64,000 nucleotides of DNA, taken from contig NC_091865.1 of NCBI RefSeq assembly GCF_019399895.1, positions 11,165,001 to 11,229,000 on the forward strand, in the 5' to 3' direction. Of the stretch, positions 27,450 to 42,055 are shown piece by piece. How positions within the stretch are numbered: position 1 is the stretch's first letter; each line of letters begins with the position of its first letter. The position numbers were made by a program, and so were the translations under genes. The notes beneath the pieces were generated by a model, which saw nothing but the letters and a program-made list of their open reading frames with translations, was not told where the DNA came from and did not search any database. The stretch comes from Cardiocondyla obscurior (lineage: Eukaryota; Arthropoda; Insecta; Hymenoptera; Formicidae).

Positions 27450-28226
27450 GTCCTATACTTATCCGACTTCGCTTCGCTCTTAGTTCCCTTTGTTGCTCTC
27501 CCTTATCGGTATCTGTATTTATACGACGACACCAAACGCGTTGAAAGGAAAGTGGAAGTTGAAAATTGGTTATTTACGTCGGTATGGCGGCACGGTAAAC
27601 GACGTTGCCCGCAATAAATAAATAATGGATAACTTGTGGAAAATTCTAACGGTGGATCGTTGCCAGACGTTTATTATTTTACTTATCGGAATTTCCTTCA
27701 CTTTAGCACGTTCTGTACGCAAAACGGCGTAAAAGAAACTATTATACCTTTGAGAGAAGAATTACATTTTATTTTATTTATTTTTATTTATTTATTTTTT
27801 TCTTATTTTTAATTAAAACGCTGTTTTTAAATACACAGTTTTAATAACATCTGCGTTAATTATTGATTGAATTATTTATTCAGATTGAATATTAATGATT
27901 AAAAATTATTATTTTATATTGTGTGCGAAAAGAAATACGGCCAATTAATGGTAAAAGATAAAACTTATATTAAAGTGTTGAAATTGACGGGATTGAGCCT
28001 AACTCTATCGCTAATATTATCGAAAAAGAGACCTTCTTTATTCCGTTGTCATCTTCTTACGCGGGTACAATCTCCTCAGCCGTTTCAATCGTTACTTACT
28101 GTCATTTCTCGCTATTTCTCGGATAAATTGCGTTTTTATCCGCATATAGAGATAGATATACGGGATGCCGTCGCACTAGCACGGTCGACGTACACTTGGG
28201 AAATTAGGATGGCTCGCGATTATTGA

Positions 28227-28256
28227 TTTTTTTTCTTTTTTTTTTTTTTTCTTTTT
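28227..28256. repeat. Poly-T tract with two C interruptions
   Basis: The layout is T8-C-T15-C-T5, the longest of the C-broken T tracts. Confidence 0.8.
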
Positions 28257-30600
28257 CCGGCATCATGCGGCTCTTCTGAGATGATCGTACGGCCAAAAAA
28301 GACAAGATTTCAAGTGGAAATTGGCAATTCCCAGAGACGAACGTGTTTGCTCCTCTCGAAGTCGTTAACGAGCGCTCATCGACTTAAACGTAAATTGCGG
28401 AATACGTGTTTTTCACCGCAAAGCACTCGCCGGGAGCTGCAAATTCCTTTTTATCTCCCATTAGTTAGCGATTGATTAGCGAAATTACTATCGTCAGTTC
28501 AGTTTTAAATCGTTCTTTCATTCCTTACCATCGAAAATATATCGCGCGATTTAACGTTGCGCCCGGTATTTCGACGAGTTTTCGGAAAATCTTAAGCAGA
28601 TGCACGATGAATCTTGTAATGTCGTAAATAATTTAGAATTATGTGGGTTATAATTTACTTTGCATAACAATTTCGACCTAGAAAATTTACAAAGACTCTT
28701 ATTTAAAAAGAGCCCGGTACATTTCAGGAACGCGAGAGACAGTTTCCGTAACTTTACGAGCAATTTTTCGTGACGGTGCACCAAGATACCAGTTGGTTAT
28801 TTATTTTTTTTCTCCTTAACTTCAGTAAAATCTCATTGTGCGAAATATCTCACGCTTTAACATAAACTCGAGGGTTCGAGATACCATTTGACTTTTGCAG
28901 ACCGGCGCTTCTGTCGGTTTTTAAAGCTTCGCAAGGTCGAGAATAGAGTTACGCGGAATAAATGTGAGACGGTATTTTCTCGTCCTAGTTACAATTTTCA
29001 CACGATTTCACGGAGTAGCTTTGTAATTTGTACCGTTCTTGCGACGGTACTTTGCATGCCATATACTTGCGTCGACAAAGCTACCTGTCGTCTTAACTTC
29101 GATATTGCAGAAACGCGGGATATCTCTTTTCAGGGTTTATTTACTCAATTAAAAATGTTTACGCAAAAAGGTTTAAACGTCGGTTTTTTTCCTTTCGAGT
29201 CCCGCCCCGTCGATTGCGCGCTCTCTATTTTCCGTTATCACTTTTCGCCCGCTATCCCAACAAACATCGCGTCTCTTTGGCAAGCAAACTAATGTCTACG
29301 TATGAAATACAAGAGTTCCAGCCCCGCCTGCTCAAAACGTGCACGACAAGAACGCGATATCCGATAGCATCTATACTCCAGTAATAATTTTCTCAATACC
29401 GACGATACGATACGCATACTTTTGTAGGGAATAATTTTTTCTTGTTCTATTTTTGTATCAAGCACGCATATGATATATTGTTATAGACCTAATACGCACC
29501 AGCGGCCTAATGCTTTTGTTTACGAGAAATAGGCGCGGTGGTGTGCGCGAACGTAATCCGTGACGGTGCGGTTGCTTTCAATATGTGGCGCTTAGTAGCT
29601 GGCAAAGTTGTAGGATTTTGCGAAGCGGGCCATTATATTCCATGCAACGTCGCATCGTAATTCAATAGTCGCTCCGCACGCTAGAACTTGATTATCGTCC
29701 ATTATCACAAACGATATTATTCGCATAATTTATGGCGAAGCGCTTAGAATCGAATCTCGTGTAACTGCATGAGCGATTTCTATGGAGACATCACGGTCTA
29801 TTCCAACGATAAATCTCTGCCGAACGTTTCGTTAACCAATGCCCGAAAGTGGAATGATAATAGCACGGTCGATTGAAATCTTTAAATTTTGCGTGAGCAA
29901 TAATGATCGTTTTGTACATAGAATGAAAACATGTAAGAGTTTGTGCCTTTGCGGAGAAATAATAAAAACGGTGGTAGAATTTCGGCTCCGCTTTATCTTC
30001 GCTGGAGGCAATGATTGCACGATAACGGATATGTTTAGATTTTTAAGAATGATTTAACAAGATTTGCACTTGATTTAAGATACTGGAATTAAGATAAGTT
30101 AAAGATGTAATGAAGATTCACCACAGTTTACGCGAGCTTTTACCGCATGGATCCTAGGATTAATGCACGTTCCACGTTAATGTAATTCCGCGTTTCAGCT
30201 TTTTATTTAGTAATGATAAAATACGCGCCGGGTTTAAAAACAGAATGCGCGCTATAGTTGCGAAATGAGGAGACAAAGACGTTACGTTATATTATAATAC
30301 TCGGTGAAACTATCGTGAATTATCGAGTTCACCGTTGCGATATGTACAAACGCGATATCTCGAACAGACTTCATGGCTGCATAAATTATTCATACACTTG
30401 TACTATTATTAATCGATGAATTAATTTAGAACTTTTACTAGAACTTAATAATAACACGATCAACCGTGGAAGAAAATTTTGTTGGTCACACTTGACTTTA
30501 TCGTCAAGTGCACTTAAGAGTAGCGAATAAGATTAAAAAGCTTTTAAAAAGAGTTTTTTAAGTCTTTCACGATTCTCATCCTCCAAGATAAGTTTTTTTT

Positions 30601-30626
30601 TTCTTTCTCTCTCTCTCTCTCTTTTT
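30601..30626 (+). repeat. (TC)n tract with flanking T runs
   Basis: CT units flanked by T runs on both sides. Polypyrimidine on the plus strand, but no CAG acceptor follows closely. Confidence 0.75.
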
Positions 30627-33600
30627 TAAGTTAAAGTTTAACGGATAAAGAATATAGTGACGCATGCATCCAACCGCTTTGTGTGTACTGGCTTAAAGAT
30701 TTCTAAGGTGTTCCGATAGGTGAGAAAAGTCGACGAGATAGATTAAAACGAGCTGAGATAGTTTCGGATTGGCTCGAGTGGAGCAGGATAAGCATGATTC
30801 GCCTCGTATTCGAAGACCTTACGAGGTGGTGACTCTCGCCGCCTCTCTTCCTATTTGAAGCGTATTTCGTTCCGTAAAGAAAAGGAGTAAAGACGGAAGG
30901 AAGGAGCGTTCTCTTCCTTCTCCTCATCGCCGAGCAACTCCATCCTCCCGTGCGATAAGATCGCTTTGGTGACGGTAATAAAGGGAAGTAGAGTTCAACG
31001 GGGGTAAATCGAGTTACCTTCGCCGGTATCTCCGTCCTTTTTTCCCCGGTAGCTCTTTACTCCACCTCGTCGACGTGCTCGCTTGCATTCTTTTATGCCG
31101 GTGGCAGGGGGAGGGTGAAGGGCGACTTTTAGGTAGGAAGGTTGAGGCAGGTCAACTAGCAGAGAACAGAAGCCTTAGTCAAAGACCGCTTCTCCTTCTG
31201 CGCGTTCTGCTCTTCGTCTTAGAGGAACTAGGAGAACGATCGTCAAGTACGGAAACGGAGGCTGCACGGGTGATGAAGTTACGACGCTGGAGTTTTTTTT
31301 TTCTGATTCTTTTAAGCTGATAACGATCGATCGCGAGCAAACACGCGACGGTGGAGCAAAGGTGCGCGAGAGGAGGATACCGATCTATCTGACGCCTCTT
31401 AGTAAGAATAACGATGTGTACTCGAAGGCTGCATTGAACCGAAGTAATCAACGGCGTTTTAACTTATTGGCGGGGGGGTCACTTGGATCGCTAGAATCTA
31501 ATAGAACAAGAATTGATTGCGCGAAGGGCGAACGTAAGAAGTAAAAATATTTGTCAAATTAAAAATTTATCGTGCTCAAAATATTGTACAAATACTTTTT
31601 ACCTTTGGACGTTTCGTGGATTACGGAGCGTCGTTATGCCATTTGTCGTTCGCGTGTTCTTTCAAGTTTTCAATCGATCGAATTCATATATCGAATCGTA
31701 CGGCGAAGTCGTGTTCGCGTAGCCGCAGCAATCACCGCGCAAGTTGGTTTCGCGACCGAGACGATGGCGGAATAAGTGGAAACTTTAGCGTAACAGCGAG
31801 CGGAAAAAGAGAAAAAGAGTTCCCAACAGTACCTTAACGACCTTAAGAGAACGCTTTCGAAGGCGATAGATAGCGGCGAAGGTTCTGAGGGACGTTGGTA
31901 ACGTTACCGATCATAAAATTTTAGAGCGATTTGTTCCTACTCCGCGAAACCGGCCGCTATCAAGTTTTACGCCGCAGTTCGCCCAAGTTCTATCGCTCGT
32001 TCGCATTTCTCGGCACTTTGCACGAATCCCGTCGACCCGATCGGCCTCTTTCAGTTAGCCTTTCCGTTATTCACGTCGCGGCCATGAGGAATAGTTGTCG
32101 GAAACGACCGTGCGATTAAATCGCTTATGAATTTTATCTACTAACCGTACTACGCGCGCTCCAATTGCACCGCGCGAAAAGCTCTGCGGCCTACGACGAG
32201 AATTCTAACGCACATATATATGTATATTATCGCGCAAGATGTACTAAACTTTAATTCGTCAAGATTCTTTTGAGCAAATATTTTGCCTCGCTCTCGTTTA
32301 ATTACTGGCCCAAGTAAGTTCGTTACGTTATGTAAGCGTGGCATTAAAATTTTTAAGTAGTCGGTTAAGTAAAGTTATTAAGTAATTCCCAGTTTCAAAT
32401 TATTAAATTAAATGAAGAATAAATTATTCTTCGCACAGTTTGCGTAAACTTGTTCAGCAGCTTATGTTGCGGAAAGATCTTTATCTTTGATCAATTAACT
32501 AACACACCGGCGCACATAAAATATCGACTGCATCGTCTTGGGTCGATACTCATCGACAGGTAACCTTTGCCTTAATTAATCGATAGCTGTCAGGAAAAAA
32601 AAAAAGAAAAAAAAAATCGTGTCGAGATTCCTATTGACCGTTAGAAGGCTTGCAAAGAAGCTATGTTGCATCAAATTAGCATTACCGGTACCTAGCAAGA
32701 CGGCGGGTTGCGCAATCGACTATCCGACGTATTGAGCAATTAAAATTCAAGCCGCCGACACGCGGCCCAACATCGTCGAAAGTTTAGCTGCGCAGTTTGG
32801 AAACTAGTTTCCCCGAGAGATAGAAGCCAGCGACCGAGACGCGGCGGCCCAATAATCCCGCGGACCTATTACTATTTCTTGCCTGTTTGTACGATTTCGG
32901 GCGTAGTCTATTTAACGCATTGTACGCGCCGGCACAGCCGGGGGAGCTTGGTACTACAATAAATTCTTAATCGGCGGTGAGGGAGTAACGCCGACGAATA
33001 GAATGGTACGAAGAAGAGAAGCGCTGCGAGCCCCGTTTAATTAACGGGATCAGCGTAAACGTGCAATTTCGCGGACCTGCAGCCGTTTAGCAAGCGGCCC
33101 TCGTTATGTCGTTAATTAATCGCTGATCCTCGTACGTTTTATATAATGCTCGGACATTTTTAATTTTATTTCTTTGAAAAAGGAATAACGCTATCGGATT
33201 TACATGAGGAATTAATTAGGATGTACTAGATTAAAAGGGGGATGCTTTGTAACAACATTGCTCCAAGATTTACATTTTATGATAAGATTTTATGCAGTAG
33301 CTCGATTTTTTTTTTCATAATAAAAGCGTCAAGCTTATAAATGTATATAAATCGAGATTTCCACGTTGTATGCGAAATAATATTCCAATTACGATATTTT
33401 GCCGATATTGCTTTCAATGTGCAATTATTAACCTGCAAACGTACAGGCTTAAGTTTTAATAAGGCACGATGCTTAATGAGGACAACGTGGCTAAATGAAC
33501 GATGATGACCAAGCCCTTTGGTCAAAATGGTCTTGTTATCTCATTGATTAATTCTCCATCACGCGTTGATTAAATTCTGCCGATTGTACCCGTTTACGAT

Positions 33601-34097
33601 CATTATTCTGCTATTCACGTTGATTGTCAGTGCATCTACAATGGACATTAATTACCGACAATAATTAGAAAATTAATGTAAGAATTTAACAGGTCGCTAT
33701 AGTTAATTGAAACGCTCAAATGTTGCATTTAATACAGCTCTACCCGTGCAGTGAAATAAATGATTTATATATCTCATAATTAGTTCTAAAATAATATTTA
33801 AGTGCGATATGTATTACGCTAATAATACGTATATGTATAAATTAATGAAATGCATTTATAGTAAGCTCTTTGAAACAATACAATATTAACACCGGCATTA
33901 TTATTTGATTTAAGCGATAGTAATATTCTATTTACGGTTCATAAATATAATTTTCAACGAATAAGACGAGTAAGAAATACAAATTGTTATTATACCGCGA
34001 GAGTATTTAAGACAGTTTACTAAAAATTAGTTTCAAAAAGATCGAGCGTGTAGTACAATGCCCAGTTTGTTATCTTTCTTTTTTTTATTCCCCAAGC

Positions 34098-34115
34098 TCC
34101 AAGTATATACTTGGA
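34098..34115. repeat. Perfect 18-bp palindrome
   Basis: A fully self-complementary 18-mer with TCCAAG at one end and CTTGGA at the other, centred on TATA. The GC content of its ends makes chance less likely than for a pure AT palindrome. Confidence 0.6.
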
Positions 34116-35433
34116 AACAATCGTGGATGTCGTTTTCGCTATTTAAACGAATTCTTCGCGTAACAAAAAAAAAAAATTGTTTGATTCTCGCGGACGCGCA
34201 GTAAAATGGTTTTAACGCATATACATATGTATAAGACGTTTTATACCCTAATGTTATCATATTATCGGAGAAACGAATTCCGTGAGGAATTCGTGGTTCA
34301 GAGCACACGTTGCGCCGACACGTGTTTCACGCACGCCGCGTCCTTCTGTTTGCGTACTCGTGCCCCAGTGCACGTTTACGTAACGACACGCTGAACTCAA
34401 AGGGCAAACGTTGCCCGGATGCAAACGGTGCTCATTAGTACCTACGAGAATGCATTAGGATACAGCTTAGCTGAGACGCGCGCCTCCCGACCATCCATTA
34501 GCGGTATCGCACGTCTTGCCAATTACGTGAACGCTTATTAAGCCGGGCAAATTTTCTGATGACCAACGTGAACCTAACGCGAGATTGCAAGTCCGACGTG
34601 GAAAACGCAATTCATTTCATTATCGCTCGTTAGAGTTTGCGGTGCGTCTACGTCAGCACGCTCCGGGGGAGTGTCGCTCGCCACCGACGACGGCGACGAG
34701 AAATGCCTCCACCAGGTTCGGAGAACTTCTCGAAGGCTCGGAAATAAACGTAATCTCGGAAAATCGAACAAGACCTTACCGAAGCAATTAACAATGCAGC
34801 GATATAAATTTAAATTGATCAAGGAAAAAAAACATATATTCGATATCGACCTAATGATTTATATATATATATATTTATATATAAATGAAATCGAAGCGAA
34901 TACTTTTAGTTTAATTAATGCCTCGCCTTTTACTGAAAACTTTTCCAAAGTTTCTCCCCTTTCGCGAACATACTGGCGCTTTTATTCATCACTAATAGTG
35001 AAAGCTCATCGTATTTGTTCTGGAATTTGTTTAAGACTATACCTTTGCGTTTACTCCCACCTTACTTGAGACAAATGCAAGGGGGAAAGCGTTTATTCTG
35101 TCACACTTAACTAACACTGTAGCGTGTTATTTATCAACGGCGATAATGAAAATAATTTATCATTCTCGGCATTCTTATTTATAGTGAATTTTGTGTTTTT
35201 TTTTTCCTCGAAAAATCTCCGGTGTCTCATAAACTAAAGCCTTAATAATTACTCGTCTCTGACGTGCGATACTAATTAAGGGAAGCATTATGCAAAATTT
35301 AATTACAGCGGATCGTTCAATAAAGAATTATTGTGCAGGGAAACCGCGTGCAAACGGGATGCAACTCTACAAAGCGCTAGAGATGATTATTAATTATTCC
35401 TACATGTATATCCTTGTAATAACCGTTGCTTCA

Positions 35434-35467
35434 TCTCTCTCTCCCTCTCTCTCTCTCTCTTTCTCTC
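35434..35467 (+). repeat. (CT)n microsatellite
   Basis: CT-rich tract with two short interruptions, polypyrimidine on the plus strand. Confidence 0.8.
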
Positions 35468-35770
35468 GTTGTCGACTAATTCGGACTTTACACCGCCATG
35501 ATTACGAGTACGATTTTATAATTACGTCTTTCTTCGCGTCTGGTTTAATTTATATATATGTATATTCCGGTGTGTGGAAATCTGCTTAGCTTTATCACGG
35601 TTCATTGAAACATTTATCATAACTCATAATCTTCATTTAATATTCTTAGTTATCATTCGTCATTTAGTCCGTGATTGATGTAATCAGAAAGATTGATCTC
35701 GAGAAAATGCTGGCGCAAGAAAGAAGAGATATTGTTTGTGATTAAAAAATTATATCTTTTTTATTTACGA

Positions 35771-35856
35771 AATATATATATAATATACATATAAATATAT
35801 ATGTATATATGTATATATATACATATATATACATATACATATATATATATGTATAA
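35771..35856. repeat. AT/ATAC/ATGT mixed simple repeat
   Basis: About 85 bp of interleaved TATATA, GTATAT and ACATAT units. GT units dominate the left and AC units the right, so the tract is largely self-complementary and could form a cruciform. Read as protein it gives the poly-Tyr/Ile run seen in one plus frame, which is not a gene. Confidence 0.85.
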
Positions 35857-37795
35857 TTGTATTTACGTCTTTAGCATTTCGTCGTCTCTTTTCCACATTT
35901 ATCCTGAAACTTCATTTTACAAGTTTTATAAACGGTGCTACGAAAGTCCATTTCTTATATCCGGTGTATATATTTATATGTCGTAATAACGAGCGGAAGT
36001 TTAATTACACGCCGCTCTGTATAAACGTCTGTCGCTTTCCTTTCTTTCGTTTTTTCTTTTTTTTTTCCCCCGCTGGATCTTCTGAGACGGCGACGATCAC
36101 GCGGTAACTAACATCGTCGCTTTCCTTTGAAAGATATCTCGCGCGTGGAAAAGATTGAGTCGAGAGCTGGAGAGACCGATTTCTTTGATATCTCGGTAGA
36201 TGTATTTGATCAAGGAAGGCTCTTCGAGAGCTTCGTGCCGTATTTAAAGATACATTTTTACTTCCACCGCGCGCGCCTGAACACGCGGAAACGCGAAGCG
36301 GAAACTCAAAACGCAGCTGAAAAAGTTGGCTTGAGGGCCAACTTTCTACCGTGAGGAAACAAGAGGCGCGTTTTTCAGCCATTAAAATTCTTTCGTATAC
36401 GCGGTACAGCTTTTTGGCGCGCAGACCACACGAGAAAAGTCGAATAAATTGTTTGTTCTTTTTTTTTTACCTACTAGGCGGGAGAAAGCATTTGGTAAGC
36501 AAACTAATCTCTTAATTCCCTGCGCTTGAAAAGCGTGTTTTGCCATGTTAAATCGTGCCAATCCGAAATTATTCTTTCACCGCGGTATTACAACACGAAA
36601 TGCAAACGCGTACGTATAATCTGACGTACGTAGCATGTAGTAGAACATGGAGAAAATATTTACGCGCCCTATAATGGACGTTATTTTAAAAAATATGTCT
36701 GAGAGCTTGCTTTTCCCATTGTCCATAAAAGAGTTATGCCCGCAGGCAGAATTGTCAAGGAAATGTCATTAGCACACGTGCTACTTTATGAATCTTTTAG
36801 GGATGACAATATTTCCTTTGCAAAGAGTTGACGAAAAAAGAAAAAAAAAAAGCTGCGGAAATAAATCATACCGCTCCCATCAAAGAGAAAGCCTTCGGCG
36901 ACTTAATAATCGCGGCCTATAATCTCTTACTTCTATCTCTCACTTCGCGATTCATTCTGTAGATATATTGCCGCTTGTATAAAAAGAACACTTTCTTGCC
37001 CCTATTTTAAACCGCTATCCTTTCTAGAAGCACGCTCAATACAATAATAGGAGAAGAGGCTCCGTTTGAACGCGCATCCTGATAACATTCATTTTCAGAG
37101 TCAGCATTTATATTCCACGCGCCAGAATATCAGATCAAGTTGAAAGGAAGAATAATGGCAATCGTAACGTGAAAAATAAAGATCACCGCGGATCGTGCGT
37201 GTGTCGCGCGGCACGACACCGAATTACGCTTACGTTAAATTAATTAATGTAACTATCCCATCTTGCGAGTAACACTTGTATTATTTTCTATTTGAAATCA
37301 AAGACAAATTTCTTGGCGCAGCGTACATGTAAATCCCTTCAAAGGTTCGTGACCTCGCGCTATTCTCACGTACGAATATCGTGACGTATCTGGTGCCCTG
37401 CAGTCACGCACACCCTCGCATGTGTTTAGAAGCAGATATATACATATACATGTATGTGTAACCGCTCGGCTCGTAATTAATTCGAGGTGTCGAGCCAAGA
37501 CGATGAATTTCCTCCCGCGCTTCTCTTTTTCTCCCGACGACAGGTGTGATACAGACGTAACGTGGGCTTTCTCCAGTCGCCGGAGTCGTCGAGATCTCAA
37601 GAGCGCCCGGTAGCGCGCCACGTCTTTACAAGTTCGCACGAAGCACAAGATTCTGCTTCTTGTCTGCACGAAAGCGTGCCCTGCCCTCGGCAGACAAGAG
37701 ATCGCAAATTGGTAAGCGCGCAATCTCCACGCGAAATCCGGCGGAATGTCGCGAAATAATTTCAACGTTGCGTTACTCTCTCCCCCCTCCTTCTC

Positions 37796-37814
37796 ACCCT
37801 CTCTCTCTCTCTCT
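37796..37814 (+). repeat. (CT)n microsatellite
   Basis: Short run of CT units followed by more pyrimidine-rich sequence. Confidence 0.75.
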
Positions 37815-39346
37815 TCCTTTTCTCTCTATTTAATACCTCTCGTGTTGTCGAGCAATCTCTTTCTCATTACTGGCGTTAAATGTAACCCGTTTAATACAGC
37901 AGATTGCCGCTACATCGTTTTAATTAAATTTCGAAATTGCTGCGATTATAAAGACAGAATTAAAGCCGAATCGCCGAAAATTTTATGTCAAATGTACGCA
38001 CGAAAATTTCCATTATTCCAATTAACTTCGAATAAAACAATAACATAACTTGCTTCAAGTTTTCCATTTATTGTATCACGCCTCTGGTGTTATCTGTGAT
38101 TATTATTATTATTACCAACGTTATTTAACATTATATTACGCAAAAGGTTTTTAATACATTTTTCATTACACTTTTATAATTTTTTTTTTCGTAATATTGC
38201 ATTAATATCACACGCGCCTGTTATCGATAATCTAATATATTTTACATAACTTTTGTTAATTAAATCGATAAAAAAGTATATGCCTTGTTTTACATAACAA
38301 TAAATAAAAAATAAAAGTGACAAATTTAATGATGACAAAAAAAAATAAACTCACGTTAGATTGATAATAAATCACGCGGGTTTCAGAAGGTTTTTTATCG
38401 GTACAAACTGTTACGCGTACAAATAATTGTTGATGGCGGTCGTGGGGAATGGATGATTAACGTAAATCATAACGACAGATACGTCATTCTTTCTCGATAA
38501 TTGTCTAGAATGAATTGGCAATATCGCTGGTTAGCAGGCGGCCGTTTCCATCGATCGCGCACAATAAATACCAGCGATATTACCCGTTCGCACGTTTTAC
38601 GGCACTAATTTACGACGTGACGCTATTAGCTCATTACTAAATACCGCGTGACGTGTAACGGACAAAAACTGATCCCGACGTTCTCGCGACTTAAAAATTC
38701 CTGCGTTAATTAAGCAAGTCTTTTGCGGCATAATGGAATGCAAAATTCATTTTCTATGCCGATTTGACTGCATGCCTTTACCAATCGTTTGTGAATGTGG
38801 GGTGAGTAAATTAATATTATAATTAAATCCGTTAATTTGCTCACCGCGCCCTCATGATTTATAAGCCCGTAGATTAATAGACATGAAAGGGAGAGCTTTT
38901 ATCACGACAAGAACGTAACGATCGTTCTGTGGTTTCAAACGATAAATTTAACGTTATAACCGTAAAACATAATGCTAAGCTGCTTATTCTTAAAAATTTT
39001 TTTTTTTTAATAAAGTATAAAATCCTAAAGGTCTTGTGACAAAATATTAAGCTGCTTATGTTGTCATAAACGAAATCTTGGGGAAAGATTTATTTTTTGC
39101 CTCGCTTTTGAAATTATTTCACGAACTACGTTAATTTTTAAGTAAATAGCCTCGTATTACTCGGCGCATGAAATTTCTTAAAATTAGAGTTGCTTTCGAA
39201 ACATCCGGAATAAGAAAGATGAAAGCTAAGACAGCGATCGTTAAAAAGACGAAGCATTAACGATACTTCGGCTCATCCGCTCGCTTTGCTAAGGAAAGCG
39301 AAGAGACGTCTTGAAGAAAAAAAACAGGCCGGAAAAACAAATAGGG

Positions 39347-39365
39347 AAAAAAAAAAAAAAAAAAA
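39347..39365. repeat. Poly-A run of 19
   Basis: Uninterrupted A run within a purine-rich stretch (39270-39420). No element recognised. Confidence 0.75.
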
Positions 39366-42055
39366 CAGAAATGGAGGAAGGAATACGGGAAAAAGCGGAA
39401 ACGTGGCGGAGCCGCGGATGGAATTTACTGCTCGCGTCGGAAGTATTCTAAGGGGGTTGCTTCCACGCTGTTGGGTAGCAGAAAGTGGAAGCCGGAGCCT
39501 AGGTGGGTTTATTTCAATGTCTACTTCGGACTCTTATAACGGTACGATTTTTTACAGCGCGACTATACTGTCTGTCTTGAAAATTGCCTACCATTGATAG
39601 CGTAACGATGCGCGCCTTGCGAATTAATTTCTCTTTACCGCGTAACTCAAACATATTATATTGTACCCATCAATATTTTATACATCTATTATCTATTATT
39701 AATTATTATCTATTTCGCAATTTTGTTGGTTGTCATGATATGTGTCATTTATTATTCATAATATGATTTATTAATTGAAGGTACTTATAGAGATAAAATG
39801 ATTAAACTTCCGGCAATTATTTGGTGCATTAAGCTGATGAACTGTGTAAAATTTCGCGAGCATTATTGCTGTTATATTAATCCCTTCTTTCTCCACACAA
39901 ATGTTTTGAAAACTCACCGAACGACAAGGTGCAAATTAAATATTGTAATTACCATCGGAATCGATACCAGGAAATAAATAAACAAATTTATTTCGAGGTG
40001 TTGTAAAAATCCCAAAGGAACGAGCGCAAAATACACGAACTACAGAGCAAAATGAGATCTGAATAACATTTTTAATTGCATTAATTTTGCCAAGTAGTGG
40101 TTAAAAGCATTTCTCTTAATAAATTAAATTAACTAAAATAGATTTATAACGTCAGCAAATACTCGAGTGAAAGTTAACCATTATCCAACGACTAGCTAGC
40201 CAATCCGTTATTTATCTCGTGTATTAGTATACATTTTTTTATAGTATTTAATTGTTTCAAGTCTGTTTCGGATGAAGACTAAGAATAAAAAAATCTAAAA
40301 TACCTAGAAAGCTATACGGATTTAAATGATCAGAAAGATCAGTTTAATTAATACAGATCAATATATTCTTTTTTGCAACTTGTTCAAATGATTGTTAGGT
40401 ATACTTCCAATTATTTAACAATCTATTGTAACGATACAATTGCAGAGCAATAACCGTTAAAATCCGAACAATGCAAAGTGCAAGGGGACGAACTAAAATA
40501 ACCTTCTGCGTGAATAAAACGTCTCGCTAAAGACCATTACGACCTTAACGAGACATTTTCGTGGGACAAAAGAATTTTTTATTTAATCTCACGCCCATAT
40601 CGAGACTATTGTCGTAGGACAATTGCATTCTTCCTTCTTGTGAATTTTCATAGAACGCGACATTAAGCATCGACATACCAGGCATTATTCTTTCAATCTT
40701 CTTTCTCAATTTTTTATTTTTTTATTTTTTTTTTGCATTTTTTAACGACAATTGTCTTGTTATTTTATTGACAATAAAGACCTTGCTATCAATAAATTTA
40801 AAGAAGTAATGCAGAAATTAATATTTCATATAAATAACAAAAATAAAACCTTTTATAATTTAGTCAAAATGTTAAATCTTTTTTTTCTTTTTTTTTAAAT
40901 AAAAACAACGAAAAATGATTTCCCTGCATCTCTCGTGAAAAAAAAATTAACTTTCTTGCCTGGCCGATTTAGTCTAGGAACATTTAATGAAAGAAAAAAA
41001 GGTTATAGAGAACAAATCCCGGTTAATGCGTTCTTGAGGTATTATCCTCGCGAGAGACACCGACTACTGGACGGAACTCCTTTCTCAAGCACGCCAATTT
41101 CGGAGTAAATATTTCTTTCTTCCAATTATCTCTCCTAGTGCCACGTCGCGTTCTTAGTCTCCCGCGGCGGAGAGCGCGCCGTAGAATACCAGCAGCGGGC
41201 GTTTCGCCTTCAGCTTTGTATTCATTACGGAATCTCGTCAAGTCTTAACTTGGACAAATTGCTGAGCCAGGCTACTTCATGACTCGCCATTTGCGCGCGT
41301 AGATTCACATGGGATAGTAAATGTAACTGAACGAGAGATTGCTCCTCTGTCGTTAAAGCTCGAAAATTGGCAGCATGAATGCTGTTGCCGCCATCGAATT
41401 CGCAATTTCTCGTTCATTTCGGATATCTCGTACAGTAAGGCTTAGTTGAAAGATTTCTGTCAATACGCGGAAAGATATTTTTGAATTTTTTTTATTTAAA
41501 AAGACGTGGCAAGTTACTGCGAGGTATCGCTATCGTATGTACGGGCAACTATTATGCATTCAATGTATGACTATCTCGCGAAGAGCGGCGTCGCGTTTCC
41601 GTTTTTTCGTGAAAATGAGGAAAGCCCGAAAAAAGAAAAAAAATTATCCACAATACGCTCGTAACTTCATCCTGCATCGTCGAGCCTTAGGTCGCGCTGC
41701 GTGGCCGGCATGAAAACGCCTTCGCGGCTCACATGTGCTCTCCCGAGCCTACTTCTCATTCGAGTCGTGAAGAAGATTGAGAGAAGAAAAGGATGCGAGC
41801 GCATCCATATTTCTAGACAACCTCCTGGCGAAACGAGCTGCGGGCCAGAGAAAATGAAGAAATGCGCCAAGAGAAACGAGCCATTGCGACGCTCGCGGCT
41901 TTACCTACGCGGATTTAGGGTGTATTTCTGGGGAATTACCAAGAGCGCAAATATGCTGTGGTTAGCTGATGAGATGAGCGGGCTTGGAGGGCGGTGCGCG
42001 CGGAGTTTATATTCAACAATTTTTTTAAAGGTTCTTTTACGATTCTACTTTAGAT

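Noticed and set aside
28868..28890. tRNA B-box-like GGTTCGAGA
   Set aside because: No matching A box, acceptor stem or anticodon arm around it.
37520..37549. Ratchet-like CGACAG followed by GTGTGA
   Set aside because: The donor half is poor, and the pyrimidine tract is separated from the AG by purines.
37298..37765. 155-codon minus frame
   Set aside because: Antisense frames are open over the same patch and there is no domain or consistent codon pattern.
41110..41138. Plus-strand acceptor-like tract ending TCTCCTAG
   Set aside because: No convincing donor follows the open segment, and the minus frame there is equally open.
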